DNA of 64,000 bases from VXYL01 sp963666465 (GTDB lineage: Bacteria; Pseudomonadota; Gammaproteobacteria; Pseudomonadales; Azotimanducaceae): positions 3,224,001-3,288,000 of the forward strand of contig OY762824.1 in the NCBI GenBank assembly GCA_963666465.1, in the 5' to 3' direction. Positions 26,751 to 35,342 of this stretch are shown here, piece by piece (the stretch's first letter is position 1; every line of letters starts with the position of its first letter). Made by a program: the position numbers and the translations under genes. The notes beneath the pieces were generated by a model, which had not been told where the DNA came from, did not search any database, and saw only the letters and a list, made by a program, of their open reading frames with translations.

Positions 26751-26913
26751 AGGAGTCTGCGCCGTAGAAACTTTTCCGGGGACATGCACCCTAATACGGC
26801 GAGAAAAATCCATCTTCTGGGAGGTCCTGTCCCTCGTCAGGAACGTTTCGGGGCGAGCAATGGGGGATCACACCACATTTTCGGCGCGAGATCGTCCTAC
26901 GGCGCAGACTCCT
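26751..26913. repeat. MITE-B, complete copy
   Basis: A 163-bp element with perfect 17-bp inverted ends, AGGAGTCTGCGCCGTAG and CTACGGCGCAGACTCCT. It has no coding capacity. The partial copy at 6644-6800 is nearly identical. No IS with the same ends is present in the window, so its mobilising transposase is unknown. Confidence 0.85.
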
Positions 26914-26915
26914 GG

Positions 26916-26990
26916 CAGCCTGTCGGACTTCGGACGGCGCAAGCTGGCCGAATGCCGACAGGGTGACAGGACGGCTTGGCCTGGGGCAGG
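26916..26990. repeat. R3 repeat, copy 2 (truncated)
   Basis: CAGCCTGTCGGACTTCGGAC through GGGGCAGGAGC, directly abutting the right end of MITE-B. It lacks the GNRA hairpin seen in the other two copies. It is followed by an AACGGGCGCGTCGGCAGTTC stretch also present near 15960. Confidence 0.65.
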
Positions 26991-27157
26991 AGCAGGAGGC
27001 GTAGCGCGCCCATAACGGGCGCGTCGGCAGTTCGCTTCGCAAACTGCGTGGCCTTCGGGGCTTGGCGGGCGGGTACTGAGCCGCGAAATCGCCCCGATCG
27101 GCGGGATTTTCAGCGCAACGCGGCCCGTGCAGGTGATTTTCAGCCTTTTCCTACGAC

Positions 27158-27182
27158 AGTCGGGCAAAAGTCCGACTTTTTT
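27158..27182 (+). terminator. Intrinsic terminator / attenuator upstream of glycine-zipper gene
   Basis: AGTCGG-GCAAAAGT-CCGACT followed by six T residues forms a stem-loop with a U-tract. It lies 63 bp upstream of the glycine-zipper peptide start with no gene immediately before it. It may therefore be a leader attenuator or small-RNA terminator rather than the end of an upstream operon. Confidence 0.6.
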
Positions 27183-27244
27183 ATCTTCCGGCTCCAGCCA
27201 CAATGCCCGCGCTGATTCATTCAAGCGAAAGCAAGGAGGAAAGC

Positions 27245-27529
27245 ATGAAGAAGCGCATTGCAGCAGGAGCTCTGGTGGTGGCTGGGCTGGCAACGTCCGC
27301 AGGGGCGTTCGCGCCCGAGGACGGTTCGGTTCCGGCCGCCGAACTCGGGTATGGGGTAGCCGCGGCGTTTAGCGACAACGGCTACGTCCAGAATGCCCTT
27401 GCCGCTGCCGGGGCAACCGGTGGCAGCTTGGCAGCCGGGTGGCTGGGAGCCAAGATCGGCGGCAAGATCGGTGCCGTTCTCGGTGGGCCCGTCGGGGCGA
27501 TCGGAGGCGCGGCCATCGGCGGCCTGTGA
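27245..27529 (+). CDS. Secreted glycine-zipper small protein (bacteriocin-like, unknown)
   Basis: 94 aa from ATG 27245, preceded by a strong AAGGAGGA. The signal peptide KKRIAAGALVVAGLATSAGA ends in a likely cleavage site near AGAFA. The mature C-terminal half is a dense glycine zipper (GGSLAAGWLGAKIGGKIGAV, LGGPVGAIGGAAIGG). This resembles membrane-inserting bacteriocins and glycine-zipper outer-membrane proteins. No double-glycine leader or cysteines are present. It is followed 33 bp later by a membrane M48 protease, probably co-transcribed. Confidence 0.65.
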   Translation: MKKRIAAGALVVAGLATSAGAFAPEDGSVPAAELGYGVAAAFSDNGYVQNALAAAGATGGSLAAGWLGAKIGGKIGAVLGGPVGAIGGAAIGGL

Positions 27530-27562
27530 TCGCACTTCGGAGGTAGAGGGAGCAGCACTGTC

Positions 27563-28741
27563 GTGGTGTACTCGATTGCAGGTGTCGCGATTGCGGTCCT
27601 CTCCGCCGGCGCGCTGGCGGCGTTGCGGCGAAGGGCGGCGCGCACCCGGTCGGACTCCCTCGACATCGCCGCGGCCATGGGCGGGCTCGTGTTCCTTGCC
27701 TCGCTCTTGGCCGCGGCAACCCCACCGTTTCTTGCCGCCTTGGATGTCATCGTCTCCATCCTCCCACCTGTGGGATGGCAACGGGGCGCCGTCCTGGGCG
27801 CATTGTCCGGGGTGCTTGTGTACTTGGCGACCCGAGTCCTGCTCGTGGATGTGCTGGCGTCTCTCTTCCTGTGGGCCACCCGCAGGGACAACGACGATCG
27901 CCAGCCCCTCCGCATCGTCGTCGGGAACCACCTCATCCATGGCGTGGCGACCGCCATCATGTTCGCGGGCTTTTGGGTCCTTCTTGGCCTGAACCTCTTC
28001 GCATGGTGGCCCATGCTCGTCGTCCTGCTGCCCGTCGTGGGGCTGCCGATCTACCAGGGCCAGATCGGGCCCTGGATCGAGTATCGGAAGGCAAGGGAGA
28101 TCAGAGGCGACGAGCTGTCGGAAGTCAGGACGTGGCTGCGCGAAGCCCGCAGGGACGGTCGAATCCCGCGCTTCAGGATCCGCGTGCGCGACACCAACCT
28201 GAACAACGCCATGGCGACCGCCGGCATGTTCGGCCACCTGATCGTGGTCGGGGGAGGACTGCTCAGGAACCTGGAACCGCACGAACTGAAGGCCGTCATA
28301 GCGCACGAGGTCGCCCATGTCGTGAACCGCGACATGGCATGGCTGACGCTCATCGGCATCGCCGGATCGGCCTGCCTCGCGGCATGGATCATCCTCGTCT
28401 CGGGCCCGCTCATGAACGCCGGCGGCGCGCGCATGGCGGCGGGCTTCGGCCTGCTGCTCGTCGGCGCAGCCGTCTCCCTTCTCCCGCTGCAGGCGATCCT
28501 CTCGCCACGCCTCGAGTATCGAGCCGACCGGGTCGCCGCCACCATGATGGGCGACACCCGCCCGCTTGCCCAGGCATTGGCAAGAATGGCCGAACTGACC
28601 GAAATGCCCATGGGCCAGCGCACTTTCACCCACCCGAGCTACAAGGCGCGAATCGAGGCCCTGGCGCGACTCCAGGAGCGCCTGGACCAGCAGCCTGTCG
28701 GACTTCGGACGGCGCAGGCTGGCCGAATGCCGACAGGGTGA
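27563..28741 (+). CDS. Membrane M48-family zinc metalloprotease
   Basis: A ~392-aa protein from GTG 27563 (GTG 27566 also possible). About four N-terminal hydrophobic segments precede the protease domain. The domain contains DTNLNNAMATAGMFGHLIVV, KAVIAHEVAHVVNRDMAWL (HExxH) and, after two more membrane segments, SPRLEYRADRVAATM (third zinc ligand Glu). This resembles HtpX-type proteases. After RLQERLDQ the last ~16 residues (QPVGLRTAQAGRMPTG) are encoded by repeat R3, so the natural C-terminus was replaced. Pairing with a secreted glycine-zipper peptide suggests processing, turnover or immunity; this is inference. Confidence 0.8.
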   Translation: MVYSIAGVAIAVLSAGALAALRRRAARTRSDSLDIAAAMGGLVFLASLLAAATPPFLAALDVIVSILPPVGWQRGAVLGALSGVLVYLATRVLLVDVLASLFLWATRRDNDDRQPLRIVVGNHLIHGVATAIMFAGFWVLLGLNLFAWWPMLVVLLPVVGLPIYQGQIGPWIEYRKAREIRGDELSEVRTWLREARRDGRIPRFRIRVRDTNLNNAMATAGMFGHLIVVGGGLLRNLEPHELKAVIAHEVAHVVNRDMAWLTLIGIAGSACLAAWIILVSGPLMNAGGARMAAGFGLLLVGAAVSLLPLQAILSPRLEYRADRVAATMMGDTRPLAQALARMAELTEMPMGQRTFTHPSYKARIEALARLQERLDQQPVGLRTAQAGRMPTG

Positions 28742-28804
28742 CAGGACGGCCTGGGCTGGGGCAGGAAGCGTTGCCGAAAGGCAACGGTTCTTGTGGCGCT
28801 AGCC
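28691..28804. repeat. R3 repeat, copy 3 (overlaps M48 gene end)
   Basis: Complete R3 with both the CCTGTCGG/CCGACAGG arms and the CGTTGCC-GAAA-GGCAACG hairpin. It encodes the final codons and stop of the M48 protease. Sequence 28805-29017 shows nothing further that I can support. Confidence 0.75.
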
Positions 28805-29017
28805 CCTGCCCTGCCAGATGCGCGCCCTGCGGCGCGACGGAATGGAGACCGAGGTAGCTCTCTCGCCAAACGCCCCCTCGAGGCGTGCGCGCAGGCCCGA
28901 GCTGCTGACACCGCCCACAAGCGCCAGCCAAGCAGCTCGCTCATGGCCGTTCCTCCCGATCGTCAGTCGATGATTGCCTGCCGCACCGCGTTTTCGAAGT
29001 CGCCCAGTGGCCGGCGC

Positions 29018-30478
29018 TCACTCTCCCGCCGCAGGACGATGGCCATGTATCCAGTCAAGACACTTGGGGCGGGTGCCAGCAAATCGTTCCGTCGGGACGG
29101 GGCGTCCGGATTCGCGGATCTGGTCTTTGGCCCATTCGGCCATTGAAGGGATTGGCACTGCGTAGCGGCGATCTTCCGTTCGGCACACGATTCCTTTCCG
29201 TACCAGCGCGTCAGCCACGTTGCTGGGGTTGAAGTTGGAATCTTGATCTTGATCGAGGTTCAGTGCCGCGATTTGCTCTCGGCAGACTCGGCGCAGATCG
29301 GGCCTGTTGCGAATGTTGCCTTTGTCCACCGCGCCGATAATGTGATGCACTAGTGTACCGACTCTCAAATACGTTGACCTAAATCACATGCTCACATGGC
29401 CCCCCAACCAAGAGAACCGGAGGCGTTCGTAAATGTTTGTCTCCACGGAAAATTACACTCTTTAGTTGCCGAGCATCGCGCCAGGTGCCTGCACCGCACA
29501 ATATGTATAGGCATTTCAGAGACAGTACACTAGTAGTTCGACTTCATCGAACGCAGGATCGCGCAAGCGGTTGTTGTAATAGCCAGCACGGGCTTCGTCA
29601 GAGTCGTGTTCGACGCGTGCGAAGTCCACCCGGCCCAAGTCGCCGTTGACGCGTCCGAGTTCCCGGCACAGAGCTTGCTGGGCGCGGTTGAGATGCTGGG
29701 GCCAGCTATGGGAGACTCGCGCCACCCGTTCGGCCAACGCCCTCCGCTCCACAGCACCGCCGGTCGGCCCCAGTTCGTCGAGCATGGCCAAGGTGGATTC
29801 GGCGCACTCTTCGTCGGTCATCGCGCCCATATTCATGGCGGCATTGGCGACAAGGCGGGAAATCGCATTGGGCGCAGACAGCACATCGTAGGTGTGCGAC
29901 AGACCAGCGAGGAGCAGCACGGACGGCAAGCCAATGCCGATCTTGTGCATTTCCGCCAAGGTCTTGACCTGCCGGCGGTTCAGGTTCTGCGCCTCGTCGA
30001 AGGTCATAACCACCGTTACATCCTCGAGGGCGGTGTCCTTCTGCCAACTGCGCAACGCCGCGCCAGCGTTCTTGACACAGGCGATTTCCCCCAGCGATTG
30101 CACTGTACCCACGCTGTACTTGGCCAGCGCGTCCCTCACGGACTCCGTGAGGCTACCGGATCGCACAGGCCGGGCGAGAGCGGCATCCACCACATGCGCG
30201 AGCACTTCTGCCCGGCTTTCCAGCGCGCTGTCCACTTCGACGAACAGCAGATCCTGATCCTCGCGGCGCGTTTCCCGCAGGTGATGAAGGAGGGAGGTTT
30301 TGCCGCACCCAGGGGCTCCCTGAAACACTCGAAACACCGTCTGCTTCTTCTTGTAGTCGACCTCCACCAAGGCGTCGTCGAAGTGCGACATTTCACGCTC
30401 GCGGCCAGCAAAGTACGGGGCAACGTCCCGGTCTCCACCTTTCTCGATCCGTGATGCCAATGCGGCGTTGAAGGCCAT
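29018..30478 (-). pseudogene. AAA ATPase gene interrupted by a ~175-bp element
   Basis: From ATG 30478: DVAPYFAGREREMSHFDDAL, Walker A FQGAPGCGKTSLL, Walker B VTVVMTFDEAQ, sensor-like SVLLLAGLSH, then a helical lid region. The frame ends VELLVYCL at 29516 inside a small insertion. Downstream, GTLVHHIIGAVDKGNIRNRP to SMAEWAKDQIRE (29018-29368) is the continuation. Removing the insert with one flank rejoins them in frame as DEVELLVHHIIGAVDK, giving a ~430-aa AAA_16/ORC-like ATPase with a C-terminal winged-helix-like segment. The original role is unknown. Confidence 0.7.
29353..29530. repeat. Small insertion element in AAA ATPase gene
   Basis: Imperfect ~20-bp inverted ends: ACTAGTGTACCGACTCTCAA and the complement of the right end, ACTAGTGTACTGTCTCTGAA. 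The flanks ACTAG are shared on both sides, so the duplication is TA up to ACTAG (ambiguous). It is markedly more AT-rich than its surroundings and non-coding. A TA target would fit an IS630-type mobiliser. Confidence 0.6.
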
Positions 30479-30540
30479 GCCCAGCTCTCGGCTGATCTGC
30501 CTGCATCATACGACGAACCAGCCGGCGGCGCCAGGGGGCA

Positions 30541-30568
30541 GCTCCCTAGCGCCGCTTCGCGGCGCTTA
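30541..30568. repeat. R5 repeat, left part of split inverted copy
   Basis: CTAGCGCCGCTTCGCGGCGCTTA equals the end of R5 read in reverse. Its other part resumes at 32685 (TTAAGGCAGTTTTCGCTGG). The two halves were separated by the nested insertion at 30569-32684. Confidence 0.7.
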
Positions 30569-32684
30569 ACCCAAGTTTACCAACGAAAAAAATAAACTGT
30601 TGTATCTCAACAATTTAGGTTGACCGAATCGCGCGCATGGCACTACATTCGTGCCCGACGTGATGGTTTCCCCTCAGACGACCGCCTGGTGTGTCCCCCC
30701 GGCTGAGGAGGGGATCCCCAAGGCATCGAGGATGGCCTTCTGCTGCGGTTCCGGGCGCGTCGCCTTGCGCACATGCAGCGTGCGTCCGTCGGCGCGCTTG
30801 AACGTCGCGGTCACCCGCTGACGGCCGCCGAGAATCCGTTTGAGCGTCGTCCAGTTCGCCGTGCGCATCGGCCCGTCGCCGCGCTCGGCCAGACGGGTGC
30901 GAATCACCTGGACCCGTTGGTAGGCGATCACCGTGATGAACAGATGGCCCTCGGCACGGCGCGGCTTGCGGTGATGGATGGGGCGCAGGCCCAGTTCGGA
31001 TTTCAGGGAACGGAACGCCGCCTCGACATCCGTGAGCAGGGTGAAGGTGCGCCACAGGCGCTCCTCGCTGAAGTCGGTCTCGTTGCTGCGCAGGCAATAG
31101 ACGCCCGGATGGGTGAGCATCGTCCCGGCCACCGGCGTGCGGAGGAAGGTCACCGCCACGGCCCGTTTGCCGCTCTCGTCGGTTGCCACCGCGATGTCGT
31201 AGTGTTGGCCGACACCGCGGCTCTTCTCCACCAGCCGGCCGATGCGTTGCCAGATCTTTTCCGGCTTCTTCTGCGTGCGCGGCCGCGACAGCCCCTCGTT
31301 GATCGCATCGAGATCCCGCTCCAGGCGTTGCGCAAACCGCTCGGCCATGCCGCGCTCCTTCTCGGCACGCTGCTCGGAGCAGCAGTACAGGCGCACCTCG
31401 CCCGCCTCGGCGTCGTCCACCTTCTCCAGATGCACCACCCCGCCGCTGCGGGTGCGGTGGGCGAGTGCCGCCTCGGGCTCGAAGCGGCGCTTGCGCTCGC
31501 GCGAGACCACGATGTAGCGGTACCCGTTCGCCTTCAGCCAGTCGACCTGTCGCTCGGTGGCGATGCCCCGGTCGAGCACCACCCGCGACCCCGGCGGTGC
31601 CCCGAGCGCGTCCAGCATGCCGGAAAGCGTCCGGTCTTCCTTGACGTTGCCCGCGAACACCCGCGAACGCCGCACGAAACCACCCCCGTCCAGCACCAGC
31701 CCCAGGGTGAGCAGCTTGCAGTCGCTGCGCTTCTCCTTCGAATGCCCCCGCCGCGCCTCGGGCTGATCCGCCACATCGCCCTCGTAATAGGTGTTGGTCA
31801 GATCGTAGAGCGTCACCGTCGGCGCCAGGTCGAACAGGTCCATGGCGCTCTCGAACAGATGCGCCTCGATCGCTTCGCGGTGGGCAGCCAAGGCATCCGA
31901 GGCCCGGTACAACTGCATCGCCCCCATGGTCTCGAAGTCCACACCCAGCAACTCCCCCAAGGCACTGCGCTCGCGCAGCCAGGCGTGCGTGGCCCGCTCC
32001 GAGGCCGGGTACGCAAGCCGCGCCACGATCGAGGCCACCGCGGCCGTGCACGGCGACGCGTTGATGCCCAGGGTCGACAGCAACTCCATCAGGCCCAACC
32101 GCTCGACCGCCCACAGTCCCGCCTGCTCGACCGCCCACAGTCCCGCCTGCTCGACGCCCACGCTGCGCGGGCGCGTCAACTCGAGCGACGCCACGTCCAC
32201 ACGGACCGGATCACGCACCGCTTCGGCGTCCCCCGCCCGGCCGCGGGCCAGCAGTTGCGCCCCGATCCGTTGCGCTTCTTCCTCGACGGCAGCCGGCGCA
32301 TCGTCGGTGAGCGGCGCCTGGCCGTTCAAGATCTCGTCGATGCGCCGGCACAGTTCCGGCCACTCCTCCACAGGCAGGTCGAAATCGCTGCCGAGGTTCA
32401 ACAACGTGCGCTGGCGGACCTTGGCGCCGTCGCGCCGACTGTGCACGAGGCGGTGGGAGTGGTAGTCCTGGCCGCCGGTGCGGCGGGTGAGGGTACGGCG
32501 GATGAACATGGCGGGTGACGGTAGCGGCGCCCGCCACCCATGTCAACCGACACCACCCTATTATGGCACTACATCGGTCGATCCACCCCACCAGGAACCG
32601 GAAAACAACGAGTTGCCGACCCCAAAACCGTCAATCACCGCAAGATCGGGCGAAAATCACGGGGTTGTTGGTAAAGATGGGTTA
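30569..32684. mobile_element. Nested insertion: MITE-like element containing an IS1634-family IS
   Basis: The outer ends are inverted: TTAACCCAAGTTTACCAAC at left and, reversed at right, TTAACCCATCTTTACCAAC. They sit inside an R5 repeat at a TTA(A) site. Within this outer element an IS1634-family transposase lies between two direct copies of ATGGCACTACAT (30637-30648 and 32563-32574). Long direct repeats are a known peculiarity of IS1634. The insertion order is therefore R5, then the outer element, then the IS. Confidence 0.75.
30674..32509 (-). CDS. IS1634-family transposase
   Basis: A 611-aa DDE transposase of the IS4 superfamily starting MFIRRTLTRRTGGQDYHSHR. Core motifs are LYDLTNTYYEGD (first Asp), SRVVLDRGIATERQVDWLKA (second Asp), VYCLRSNETDF and the late LTDVEAAFRSLKSELGLRPI (Glu, the Y/R-rich signature). 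There is a tandem duplication of seven residues (EQAGLWAVEQAGLWAVE) near residue 125. The length is normal and the frame intact, so it could be active. Confidence 0.9.
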   Translation of the reverse strand: MFIRRTLTRRTGGQDYHSHRLVHSRRDGAKVRQRTLLNLGSDFDLPVEEWPELCRRIDEILNGQAPLTDDAPAAVEEEAQRIGAQLLARGRAGDAEAVRDPVRVDVASLELTRPRSVGVEQAGLWAVEQAGLWAVERLGLMELLSTLGINASPCTAAVASIVARLAYPASERATHAWLRERSALGELLGVDFETMGAMQLYRASDALAAHREAIEAHLFESAMDLFDLAPTVTLYDLTNTYYEGDVADQPEARRGHSKEKRSDCKLLTLGLVLDGGGFVRRSRVFAGNVKEDRTLSGMLDALGAPPGSRVVLDRGIATERQVDWLKANGYRYIVVSRERKRRFEPEAALAHRTRSGGVVHLEKVDDAEAGEVRLYCCSEQRAEKERGMAERFAQRLERDLDAINEGLSRPRTQKKPEKIWQRIGRLVEKSRGVGQHYDIAVATDESGKRAVAVTFLRTPVAGTMLTHPGVYCLRSNETDFSEERLWRTFTLLTDVEAAFRSLKSELGLRPIHHRKPRRAEGHLFITVIAYQRVQVIRTRLAERGDGPMRTANWTTLKRILGGRQRVTATFKRADGRTLHVRKATRPEPQQKAILDALGIPSSAGGTHQAVV

Positions 32685-32763
32685 AGGCAGTTTTCGCTGG
32701 CGCGAAAACTGCGAAGGAAGCACGCGACCGTTCTCCAACTCGACAGTTTCTACGGCGCTTACC
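32685..32763. repeat. R5 repeat, right part of split inverted copy
   Basis: GGCAGTTTTCGCTGGCGCGAAAACTGC hairpin through TTTCTACGGCGCTTACC, the reverse of R5 at 58704-58809. It joins directly to R4 units, as the copy at 58.6 kb does. Confidence 0.75.
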
Positions 32764-32764
32764 T

Positions 32765-32945
32765 TGCATGGAAGTACGCCTCCAGCGACGGGGAATTGCC
32801 TGTACTTCCCTGCGCGTCAGCGGTCGGGGATGCTTCCCCGGCTGAAGGCTCCTTGCATGGAAGCACGCCTCCAGCGATGGGGGAGTTGCCGGCACTTCCC
32901 TGCGCGTCAGCGGTCGAGGAAGCTTCCCCGGCTGAAGGCTCCTAG
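32765..32945. repeat. R4 repeat, two tandem units
   Basis: Two ~90-bp units (32765-32853 and 32854-32945), each with GGAAGTACGCC/GGAAGCACGCC, a CAGCG loop and CGGTCGGGGATGCTTCCCCG. They diverge by several substitutions. There are no spacers, so this is not a CRISPR array. Confidence 0.75.
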
Positions 32946-32992
32946 CCTTGCCAACAGCGCAGCTACCAACGGCACTTGACAGGAGATCCCCA

Positions 32993-34174
32993 TCAGGGAG
33001 CCAGAATCTCCCCGATCTTCTCCTCCGTGAAGCCCGCCTCGCGGAGCACTTCCTCCGAGTGCTCGCCGATTTCCGGGGCGACGGCGCCGGGGCTTAGCGG
33101 TGTACGGCTCATGCGGATCGGGTTGCCGACCACCTTGCGCGTCACGCCGTCGTCGCCGGTTGCCTCGGCCAGGTAGCCGTTTTCCCAGATGCCTGGGTCG
33201 GCGGCGGCGCCGTGGTAGTCGCGAACCTCGCCGTAGCGCACGCCGGCCTCGCCGAGGATGGCGCTCCACTCGGCGTTGGTTCGCTTCCGAAAGGCCGCCC
33301 GCAGCTCTGCCTTGGCCCGAGCAACCACATCGGGAGGCGGAGGACGATAGCTCTGGAGGCGATCGTCGAGGGCGAGTTCGGGGCACTCCATGGCGAGAAA
33401 GAACGCGTCTCGGCTTTCCGGCGGCACGCCGACGATGCCGATCCAGCCGTCACTGGTCCTGAACAGGCCATAGATGCCGTGAATCATCGGATGGCCCAGG
33501 TTTGCGCGACCGGGAGGCTCGCCGGCCAGCAGGTAGTGGGTGTACTCCGTGGCTTGGGCCCAGACCTGGCCGCCCAGCAAGGAAACCTCGACGCGTTGTC
33601 CACGGCCCGAGCGCTCGCGCTCGTGCAGCGCCGCGAGGACGCCGGTGACCAGGTTGAGCGAGGCGATGTGGTCGGCGATGAAGACGCCCACCGGACTTGG
33701 CGGTTCGCCGTCACGACCATTGGTGCTGATCAGCCCCCCGGCGGCCTGCCCCGCGAGATCGGCCCCGCCTCGTCCGGCATCGGCCCCCACCGGCCCGAAA
33801 GTGCTCCCCGCGGCCCAAATGATGCGGGGGTTGATGGCTGCGAGGCGCTCATAGCCAAGCCCCCACCCATCGAGCGTGCCGGGCGTGAAGTTGCTGATGA
33901 CGACGTCCGCACCCTCCACGAGGCGACGGAACGCATCGGCCCCCTTCTCCTGCCGGAGGTCCAGCGCGAGGCTGCGCTTGCCGCGATTGCAGGCAACGAA
34001 CGTGGCGCTGCGATCATCGTCTGCGGACAGGGGAATGTAGCGACACGGGTCGCCCATGCCCGGCAGCTCGATCTTGATGACATCGGCGCCCATGTCGCGC
34101 AGCAGTGCCGCCGCTTGGGGCCCCTGAATCAGGAACGCAGCCTCGAGAACCCGGATGCCGGCGAGGGGACCCAT
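32993..34174 (-). CDS. Family III CoA-transferase (CaiB/BaiF)
   Basis: A 393-aa CoA-transferase starting MGPLAGIRVLEAAFLIQGPQ. The fold signatures are visible: ALLRDMGADVIKIELPGMGD (with the family Asp/Glu region), NRGKRSLALDLRQEKGADAF, VISNFTPGTLDGWGLGYERL and, later, HPMIHGIYGLFRTSDGWI. These enzymes move CoA between carboxylates, often for carnitine, bile-acid or aromatic acids; the substrate is unknown here. The start is 8 bp after the TauD-like gene's stop, so the two were probably one operon. Confidence 0.88.
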   Translation of the reverse strand: MGPLAGIRVLEAAFLIQGPQAAALLRDMGADVIKIELPGMGDPCRYIPLSADDDRSATFVACNRGKRSLALDLRQEKGADAFRRLVEGADVVISNFTPGTLDGWGLGYERLAAINPRIIWAAGSTFGPVGADAGRGGADLAGQAAGGLISTNGRDGEPPSPVGVFIADHIASLNLVTGVLAALHERERSGRGQRVEVSLLGGQVWAQATEYTHYLLAGEPPGRANLGHPMIHGIYGLFRTSDGWIGIVGVPPESRDAFFLAMECPELALDDRLQSYRPPPPDVVARAKAELRAAFRKRTNAEWSAILGEAGVRYGEVRDYHGAAADPGIWENGYLAEATGDDGVTRKVVGNPIRMSRTPLSPGAVAPEIGEHSEEVLREAGFTEEKIGEILAP

Positions 34175-34182
34175 GCCGTCGT

Positions 34183-35069
34183 CTATGCGTCCCGCGCCTT
34201 GAGGAAGCGAACGAGCTGGCGGTCGTGGCGACTCATGGCCGATGCGCGCCTCTTGCCGACGTGCGGCTCCCACCGGGGCGCCCCGACGCCGACCGGCTTG
34301 TCGCCCATCACGGTGACGCGCTGGATGATCCGTTCGCCCTCGAAGTCGTTGAGCACGAAATGCTGGGTGCAACGGTTGTCCCACATCGCCACGGCGCCTC
34401 CACTCCAGCGGTAGCGAACCGTGAAGCGGGGGCTGGTGATCCAGCGCGTCAGGTAGTCGAGCAGCGCCGCCGACTCGCCGGCGTTCATCTCGACGATTCG
34501 GCGGGTGAAGTGCTCGCTGACGTAGAGCGCTCGCCGACCGGTTTCAGGATGCACGCGCACGACCGGGTGGATGGCCATCTTGTCAGCGCGGTCGTGGGGG
34601 TGCGCATCATGCAGCGCCGTCAGCCCCTCGCACAGCTCCTGCATCGGTGCCGACAGCCCGTCATAGGCGGCATAGAGGCTGCTCCACATGGTGTCGCCGC
34701 CGGTCGGCGGACAGCGCAGCATGTGCAACACCGACATCAGCGCCGGTTCGTCTTGGAACGTGATGTCCGTGTGCCACTCGTCGGCGACCCCGCCTTGGCT
34801 TGCAGCGAGTTCAAAGAGCTCTGGGTGATCGGTGAAGGGGTTCTTCAGGTTCGGATGGCCTTCAAGCTGGCCGAAGTGGCGGCCGAAGGAGACGTGTTCG
34901 TCCACGGACAGATGCTGGTCGGGGAAGAAGAGCACGAGGTGCTCGAGCAGCAGCCCCGGATGGCCTCGATCTGGTCTCCATCGGCGCGGGCGAGATCGAC
35001 GCCCCGCACCTCGGCGCCAAGCGCCGTGGCGAGGGGAGACACCTCCCAATCGGCAATGTCCGCCTGCAT
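34183..35069 (-). pseudogene. TauD/TfdA-family dioxygenase with one frameshift
   Basis: The N-terminus (MQADIADWEVSPLATALGAE, VRGVDLARADGDQIEAIRG) and the body (LLLEHLVLFFPDQHLSVDEH, VADEWHTDITFQDEPALMSV) lie in two frames, joined near 34950. The 2-His-1-carboxylate iron site is present (EWHTD and CTQHFVLND), with a 2-oxoglutarate-binding Arg likely near ERIIQRV. One base difference would restore a ~295-aa enzyme, so either a recent mutation or a sequencing error is possible. It probably acted with the downstream CoA-transferase. Confidence 0.75.
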
Positions 35070-35162
35070 CCTTGCCGCTTCGGCCACGGCACCCCCCTCA
35101 CGCTTCTTCAGTCCGCCAAGCATCTTACACGCAGGCGCCATCGCCTCACACCGGCCCTTCCC

Positions 35163-35230
35163 ACGGAGCGCCCCTCTGGAGGGAGGGCATCCTGCCGACA
35201 CGCCCGAAGGGCGCGCCCATGCGCGCCAAG
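35163..35230. repeat. R6 palindrome copy
   Basis: CCCCTCTGGAGGGAGGGCATCCTGCC followed by ACACGCCCGAAGGGCGCGCC and GCGCGCCAAGGCGCG. It lies between the TauD-like gene and the DMT transporter. Nothing coding is seen between 35070 and 35342. Confidence 0.55.
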
Positions 35231-35342
35231 GCGCGTCCCAAGCGAATGTGTGCAGCCGTCGGGCGTGTGCCCGCTTGACCATGCCATCATCCGGAACTGC
35301 ATCGACTGGCTGCGCATCTGGAACGCTCTGGCGGCAGGGCAG

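Noticed and set aside
30773..32518. 581-codon plus-strand frame
   Set aside because: Shadow of the IS1634-family transposase on the opposite strand.
32765..32945. Possible CRISPR array
   Set aside because: Only two ~90-bp units joined head-to-tail without spacers; they are R4 elements found singly elsewhere.
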